A DNA stretch of 9,677 nucleotides, from the NCBI GenBank assembly GCA_021806865.1, contig JAKAPU010000101.1:1-9677 (forward strand). The letters run 5' to 3'. The position numbers were made by a program, and so were the translations under genes. Of this stretch, positions 6,418-9,677 are shown piece after piece. Position 1 is the first letter of the stretch; every line of letters begins with the position of its first letter. The notes beneath the pieces were generated by a model that searched no databases, had not been told where the DNA came from, and saw only the letters and a list, made by a program, of their open reading frames with translations. This DNA is from an archaeon. GTDB lineage: Archaea; Thermoproteota; Nitrososphaeria; Nitrososphaerales; CADDZS01.

Positions 6418-6426
6418 GTAAAATAT
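6418..6426 (+). promoter_or_regulatory. TATA-like box before the gene at 6453
   Basis: GTAAAATAT; the TAAAATA core is centred near 6422, about 31 nt before the ATG at 6453, predicting a transcript with almost no leader. Confidence 0.4.
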
Positions 6427-6452
6427 CGACAAACGACATCGACTCTGTGACA

Positions 6453-6809
6453 ATGAAGAGCTTTCTAGCATCTAACACCTACGAGAAAGGCAAAGGCATA
6501 GTCAAGAATCCAATAGCTTCTAACGAGTACGCTTTCAGAGAACTGGCTAGACTAGTTGAATCTGTTAACTTTGAAGCCCCCCATGCACCTTTAAACAGAA
6601 AAACACAAAGCTCTTCCAAACGTCAAAGAAAGAACGAACGTGAAGAGACCAAAGACTCATTTGCAAAAGCTCTATCGTTTGAAGACTTTGACAGAGAATC
6701 CAAACACACAGCATTCAATGAATACAGGAGTTATGAAAAGCTCGTTATTGTTGCCCGAAGAGAACTACGGAATCTCCAGTTCACCTATCTTTGCAATCTT
6801 TGCTGGTAG
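6453..6809 (+). CDS. Unrecognised charged, basic hypothetical protein
   Basis: 118 residues from ATG 6453 (a GTG two codons earlier, at 6447, would coincide with the predicted transcript start). I recognise no family. The first 40 residues could form a helical segment (EYAFRELARLVESVNF). The middle (about 48-70) is polar and highly charged (SSSKRQRKNEREETK) and probably disordered. The C-terminus carries a CNLC pair four residues from the end. There is no signal peptide or membrane helix. The DNA is more AT-rich than the beta-CASP gene and the product looks lineage-specific. A well-spaced TATA box supports expression. The last 60 nt are also open in another frame to 6825, so a frameshift near the 3' end cannot be excluded. 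It is a moderate-confidence gene. Confidence 0.5.
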   Translation: MKSFLASNTYEKGKGIVKNPIASNEYAFRELARLVESVNFEAPHAPLNRKTQSSSKRQRKNEREETKDSFAKALSFEDFDRESKHTAFNEYRSYEKLVIVARRELRNLQFTYLCNLCW

Positions 6810-6910
6810 GAACTTCTGGGAGTAGCACTTTCTATTCCCCTTATATGATCTGCCGCACATTTTCGACTTTATATCATCGAGCAAAGATCTATGAGCATAG
6901 TGAAGAATTC

Positions 6911-6938
6911 AAAAAGAAGAAGGGGGAGTGGAACTCCT
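6911..6938 (-). terminator. Hairpin plus pyrimidine tract after the minus-strand gene 6943-7359
   Basis: On the minus strand, just past the stop at 6943, GGAGT-TCC-ACTCC (6937-6925; 5 bp plus a possible G-T pair) is followed by CCC and TCTTCTTTTT (complement of the A-rich 6911-6920). Confidence 0.5.
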
Positions 6939-6942
6939 ATCT

Positions 6943-7359
6943 CTACAGTGCGAAGATCTTTTCGTAAGTTTCGCCGGTTTTCATATCTCCCGTAGACTCG
7001 ATTCGTGCCTTCTTGTTGTTCAGCCAAGAAAGTCTCGGCGATTGAGTCATGAAGAGAACTTCACCTTCATCTTCGTGCGAGTTTGGCCCAGTCATCTTTC
7101 CGGTTCCATGACCAGTGCCGACTATGAAGTCTCCCTCGTTTGTGGTTTGTGAGAACTTTGTGTCCCATTCGTATGCACGGTCGTGTTTGAAAAACACTGT
7201 GATTGTCTCTGTATGGCGAGCAGAAAATACTCCCGTAGCTTCCCCAACTAGATTGTGCTCTACTATACTCCCAAAAGGAGTAGCTTCTTTCATCGTGGAC
7301 GAAGTAATCTTTGTGCGCAACTCTTCGAGAAGAGCTCCTTTTCCAATTTGAGCTTGCAT
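6943..7359 (-). CDS. Hypothetical protein, probable small beta-barrel
   Basis: 138 residues; function unknown. After an N-terminal helix (ALLEELRTK) the sequence is a series of alternating beta-type segments with glycine turns: GEATGVFSARHTETITVFF, then GDFIVGTGHGTGKMTG (about residues 90-105), and a closing SPRLSWLNN segment. The pattern recalls lipocalin-like or allene-oxide-cyclase-type barrels (DUF3224-like), but I cannot assign a family. There is no signal peptide, so it is likely cytoplasmic. Start: ATG 7359 is preceded by a full GGAGGTGA ribosome site (7371-7378) and a TATA-like box (7408-7417). Longer readings beginning at a TTG at 7398 would swallow the ribosome site. It is a single-gene unit with its own terminator-like hairpin. 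Confidence 0.75.
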   Translation of the reverse strand: MQAQIGKGALLEELRTKITSSTMKEATPFGSIVEHNLVGEATGVFSARHTETITVFFKHDRAYEWDTKFSQTTNEGDFIVGTGHGTGKMTGPNSHEDEGEVLFMTQSPRLSWLNNKKARIESTGDMKTGETYEKIFAL

Positions 7360-7370
7360 GATTCTCTCTT

Positions 7371-7378
7371 TCACCTCC
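7371..7378 (-). promoter_or_regulatory. Ribosome binding site GGAGGTGA deciding the start at 7359
   Basis: The minus strand reads GGAGGTGA, an exact match to the archaeal 16S 3' tail complement, with 11 nt between it and the ATG. The same octamer precedes the gene at 7661. Confidence 0.65.
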
Positions 7379-7407
7379 AAGCTTATAGTGAAAATCAAGT
7401 TTCATTC

Positions 7408-7417
7408 CTATTAAATC
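7408..7417 (-). promoter_or_regulatory. TATA-like box of the gene at 6943-7359
   Basis: The minus strand reads GATTTAATAG, predicting transcription start near 7387 and a leader of about 27 nt that includes the ribosome site. A nearer ACTATAAGC (7382-7389) would give transcription start at the ATG itself and exclude the ribosome site. Confidence 0.4.
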
Positions 7418-7572
7418 GAGAACACGATCACCAGCTATGATAACAGCGAAAGTGGAATGTACGACCTAACGATTTCTCAGAAAGAATTCTTCGTAGCTTT
7501 GTTTTTGTGAATGCAACCTGTTTCCGCGGTGATTCACATTCTTACCAGTCACTAAATCCTTTGCCACCTTTG

Positions 7573-7646
7573 CTGATTATCAGTTCAACTGATCGTCTTC
7601 CAGTCTTAAGTGAGACTGAGTGCCTTTTCTGATTAGAGATTAATCT
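7573..7646. promoter_or_regulatory. Cluster of palindromes before the DUF6326-like gene
   Basis: Four symmetric elements in 74 bp: CTGATTATCAG (7573-7583), overlapping ATCAGTTCAACTGAT (7579-7593, 7-bp arms around one base), CAGTCT-TAAGTG-AGACTG (7601-7618) and AGATTAATCT (7637-7646), the last ending three bases before the ribosome site. The pentamer CTGAT or its complement occurs at 7573, 7579, 7589 and 7629. Operator array or structured leader; the role is inferred. Confidence 0.5.
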
Positions 7647-7648
7647 TA

Positions 7649-7656
7649 GGAGGTGA
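7649..7656 (+). promoter_or_regulatory. Ribosome binding site GGAGGTGA
   Basis: Full-length ribosome site with AGGA between it and the ATG at 7661; it fixes that start and implies a transcript with a real leader. Confidence 0.75.
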
Positions 7657-7660
7657 AGGA

Positions 7661-8071
7661 ATGGATAATTTGGCACATAAAGTGAAGATCTTTGCATTAT
7701 GGATGTTCTATATTGTTCTTTTCTTGACAGTCTTGGTGTTAGGGCTTTTTGGGCCTGGCGGGATACAAATGGTGATGTCTGGAGAAATAGGAGGCGTTAA
7801 TTTGACTTCTGAATACCTGACGGGTGCAGCGGTCTCTTTACTGATTCCAGTGGTGATGGCTTTTCTTGCTCTATCTCTCAAGGACTCGATAAACAGGTGG
7901 GCAAATGCGATCGTTGGTGCGTTTACGACAGGTGCTCCTCCTTATGCGATACTTCATGAGATAGCAAAGACTGTAGTTCCAGTCCTAATCGTCTGGTATG
8001 CATACAGGTGGCCGAAAGAGGAAACTCAATCACTCAAGACCCCAGCTCAGAAGCAAACAATAAGAGTTTGA
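7661..8071 (+). CDS. Four-helix membrane protein, DUF6326-like
   Basis: 136 residues with four predicted membrane helices at about 8-30, 49-72, 76-93 and 98-116, and a short polar tail. The layout and wording resemble the DUF6326 family: a GPGGIQMVMSGEIGG loop after helix 1, the INRWAN motif at the start of helix 3, and WYAYRWPK at the end of helix 4. The family has no established function; length and helix number are as expected. Start is set by GGAGGTGA four bases before the ATG. A palindrome cluster directly upstream suggests regulated expression. No gene in the same operon can be seen: the thiolase begins 146 bp later, after its own TATA-like box at 8103-8112. Confidence 0.75.
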   Translation: MDNLAHKVKIFALWMFYIVLFLTVLVLGLFGPGGIQMVMSGEIGGVNLTSEYLTGAAVSLLIPVVMAFLALSLKDSINRWANAIVGAFTTGAPPYAILHEIAKTVVPVLIVWYAYRWPKEETQSLKTPAQKQTIRV

Positions 8072-8102
8072 CGTCCCAAAGCAAAACGCCGTCGAGAAGC
8101 GA

Positions 8103-8112
8103 AGTATAAAGG
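8103..8112 (+). promoter_or_regulatory. TATA box, probably of the thiolase/DUF35 operon
   Basis: AGTATAAAGG, transcription start expected near 8133. The leader to the TTG at 8218 would be about 85 nt, unusually long for this window. A 26-codon ORF (8130-8210) lies in between but its ATG falls at or before the predicted transcript start. Confidence 0.45.
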
Positions 8113-8217
8113 CTCTTTCTTACTACCTGATGCCAATTACGAAATTTCTAGTTCAAGAGACTGTGCAATGTTTGTTCGTGGTTCTCTTTACTTCGTCTGA
8201 TTTATGTTAAGAAGAGC

Positions 8218-9432
8218 TTGAAAGAGAAATCCATATTGGAAGAGGTTTTGCGACTGGAAAACAAGTTGGAAAAGCCGCTTTGCTCCCTGGTGTCGGCCGG
8301 TTGCGCGAAATACGGGAAGAGAGAAGGGCTGACCGGACAGGAGCTATTGAACGAGGCTCTGGACGAGCTTTTTGCAAACTGCCCCAAACTTCAGCGAAAG
8401 GATGTGAAGGCAGTCTATCTCGGGCAGGCCTTCGAGTCTTTTGAACACAAAGCAAACACTGCCCCCAGCTTTGCAAATAACTATGGGTTTGAAAACTCGC
8501 CCTGCGTACGTCTGGATTCAGTTTCATCCTCGGGCGGATCGGCTCTCAGGCAGGGGGTCTTGGGAATACTCTCAGGAGCTTTCGACGTAGTGCTATGTGC
8601 GGGCGTAGAAAAGATGACAACAAAAACGACGCCGGAAGCACTCGAAATAATTTCGATGGCTTCTGACAGGCCCTTCGAGCAGTGGAACGGGGCTACTCTC
8701 ACAGCTCTCAACGCTCTCGCGGCAAGAGAACACATGCGGAAGTACGGGACAACCGAGGAGCAGATGGCTCTCGTCGCTGTCAAGAACCACAAGAACGCCT
8801 TTGAAAACCCAAAGGCCTACTTACAAAAACTAATCTCTGTGGAAGACGTACTTGCATCGAGAAAGATCTCTACGCCTCTGAAGATACTTGATAGCTCCCC
8901 AATCTGCGACGGAGCGAGCGCAGTGGTTTTGTGCAAACAAGATCTTGCCAAGAATTTCACCGATGAGCCGATCGATGTGATCGGGAGTGCTGAAGCAAGC
9001 GACGCTGAATTCATCTACAGAGAAGAGCTTACGGGATTTGTGGCGACGAGATTAGCAGCAAGGGACGCGCTCTCGATGTCAGAGAAAAACGTGAACGACA
9101 TGGATATGATCGAGATTCACGACGCATTCACAATCAACGAATTGATCGGATACGAAGACCTAGGCCTTTGCGAAAAAGGTCAGGCGGGAAGATTTGTTGA
9201 GAGCGGTGCGACCCAGATCGACGGTAGCATTCCTGTCAACACCTCTGGCGGGCTGAAAGCAAAGGGACATCCAGTTGGATCGAGCGGAATCGGCCAGGTC
9301 TACGAAGTGTACACTCAACTTCTTGGAAAAGTCGAAAAGTCGCGCAGAGTGAAGGATGCAAAGACGGCTATGACTCATTCCATGGGCGGTGCTGGAGTGG
9401 AAGTCCAGGTTCACATATTCCAAAAAAGGTGA
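8218..9432 (+). CDS. Thiolase-family protein with Ser in place of the nucleophilic Cys
   Basis: 404 residues; archaeal/SCP2-type thiolase of the kind that condenses or cleaves acyl-CoAs (acetoacetyl-CoA thiolase class), cytoplasmic. Family marks: VSAGCAKYGK near 25-34, SGAFDVVLCAGVEKMT around 120-135, MASDRPFEQWNGAT near 143-156, HDAFTINE with H301, NTSGGLKAKGHPVG with H351, and HSMGGAG near the C-terminus. The expected ACASGG nucleophile block reads VSSSGG here, so the catalytic Cys is Ser103 (codon TCA at 8524). Ordinary thiolase chemistry is therefore doubtful unless Ser works or the role is non-catalytic. It is followed at once by a DUF35 partner gene, as in archaeal thiolase/HMG-CoA synthase complexes. 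Start is uncertain: TTG 8218 is the most upstream; TTG 8266 would match the usual N-terminal length (homologs begin just before VSAG). Confidence 0.9.
   Translation: MKEKSILEEVLRLENKLEKPLCSLVSAGCAKYGKREGLTGQELLNEALDELFANCPKLQRKDVKAVYLGQAFESFEHKANTAPSFANNYGFENSPCVRLDSVSSSGGSALRQGVLGILSGAFDVVLCAGVEKMTTKTTPEALEIISMASDRPFEQWNGATLTALNALAAREHMRKYGTTEEQMALVAVKNHKNAFENPKAYLQKLISVEDVLASRKISTPLKILDSSPICDGASAVVLCKQDLAKNFTDEPIDVIGSAEASDAEFIYREELTGFVATRLAARDALSMSEKNVNDMDMIEIHDAFTINELIGYEDLGLCEKGQAGRFVESGATQIDGSIPVNTSGGLKAKGHPVGSSGIGQVYEVYTQLLGKVEKSRRVKDAKTAMTHSMGGAGVEVQVHIFQKR
9428..9432 (+). promoter_or_regulatory. Ribosome site overlapping the thiolase stop codon
   Basis: GGTGA contains the thiolase TGA stop and lies 8 nt before the TTG start of the DUF35 gene, suggesting that translation of the second gene is coupled to the first. 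Confidence 0.55.
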
Positions 9433-9440
9433 AAGAGTAA

Positions 9441-9677
9441 TTGCTGTCAGTTTCAGATTTCTACTTGGCTGGCAGGAACGGCAAGCTGCTGGGACTTGCT
9501 TGCGAGCAAGGGCACGTAACCGTGCCACCGAGAGCGAGCTGTCGTGTCTGTAAATCTCAAAGCCTTCGCACTGTGGAACTTTCTGGCCGTGGCGAAGTGG
9601 TTTCGTTCACAGAAGTGCATTCCAAGTCTTCGGAATTTCCGCTCGAAGCACCGTATGTGCTAGCTTTGGTGAAGTTG
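9441..9677 (+). CDS. DUF35 zinc-ribbon/OB-fold protein, thiolase partner (cut by window end)
   Basis: 79 residues are visible; the 3' end is outside the window (family length usually about 120-140). DUF35 proteins bind thiolases and hold or shuttle acyl-CoA between thiolase and HMG-CoA synthase in archaea. An N-terminal helix (SVSDFYLAGRNGKLL) leads to the zinc ribbon: C21, H25, then VPPRASC34xxC37. The usual first pair is CxxC; here it is C-x3-H, so the ribbon would be C-H-C-C if metal is bound. The OB fold starts with the typical SGRGEVVSFTEVH (48-60) and ends in the window at PYVLALVKL. Start TTG 9441 follows an in-frame TAA directly and is preceded by GGTGA, 8 nt away, so it is well supported. 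Gap to the thiolase is 8 nt: an operon. Confidence 0.85.
   Translation, partial: MLSVSDFYLAGRNGKLLGLACEQGHVTVPPRASCRVCKSQSLRTVELSGRGEVVSFTEVHSKSSEFPLEAPYVLALVKL

Noticed and set aside
8130..8210. 26-codon ORF (MPITKFLVQE...) before the thiolase
   Set aside because: Its ATG lies at or before the transcription start predicted from the TATA at 8103-8112 and there is no ribosome site; kept only as a leader remark.
9160..9528. 122-codon minus-strand ORF across the thiolase end
   Set aside because: Covers conserved thiolase and DUF35 coding sequence on the other strand and has no promoter or recognisable product.
1..9677. CRISPR array, prophage, transposon or toxin-antitoxin system
   Set aside because: No regularly spaced repeats, no integrase, transposase, Cas or toxin-like motif was seen on either strand.

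Overview
The window reads as chromosomal DNA from an archaeon, most likely a thaumarchaeon (Nitrososphaeria) of a soil or terrestrial type. The grounds are: archaeal TATA-like boxes upstream of most genes, very short leaders, GGAGGTGA ribosome sites at two genes, a thiolase followed by a DUF35 zinc-ribbon/OB-fold partner, a stand-alone MEDS-domain protein, an RNase J-like beta-CASP protein, and a surface protein with many N-glycosylation sequons. No ammonia-oxidation gene, tRNA, rRNA, CRISPR array, transposase or phage gene was seen. The placement is inferred from gene content and not proved by a marker gene.

Layout. 96-1517 (-): membrane-anchored surface protein with two tandem Ig-like repeats. 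1518-1995: non-coding stretch with two adjacent perfect hairpins. 1996-2766 (-): SagB-type nitroreductase with a twin-arginine (Tat) signal. 3110-3697 (-): MEDS-domain sensor-like protein. 3698-4090: intergenic region between divergent genes, with a 16-bp perfect palindrome. 4091-5509 (+): beta-CASP metallo-beta-lactamase (RNase J-like) protein, whose stop overlaps the stop of a convergent small gene (5506-5823, -) in a CTAG. 6050-6325 (+): small zinc-knuckle protein followed by a hairpin/T-run. 6453-6809 (+): unrecognised basic protein. 6943-7359 (-): probable beta-barrel hypothetical protein with its own terminator-like hairpin. 7661-8071 (+): four-helix membrane protein resembling DUF6326, behind a cluster of palindromes. 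8218-9432 and 9441-end (+): thiolase plus DUF35 partner, the second gene cut by the window edge.

Most genes are single units with their own promoter. The only clear operon is the thiolase/DUF35 pair, in which the thiolase stop codon lies inside the ribosome site of the next gene. In several genes the TATA centre lies about 38 nt before the start codon, and this was used to choose starts.

The most striking observation is that the thiolase has Ser where the family has its nucleophilic Cys, while the two catalytic-type His motifs and the DUF35 partner are kept. Also of note are a Tat-exported SagB-like flavoenzyme without a YcaO partner, a palindrome cluster before the DUF6326-like gene, and an apparently coding N-terminal extension of the MEDS gene that lacks any standard start codon. 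No complete novel multi-gene system was identified.
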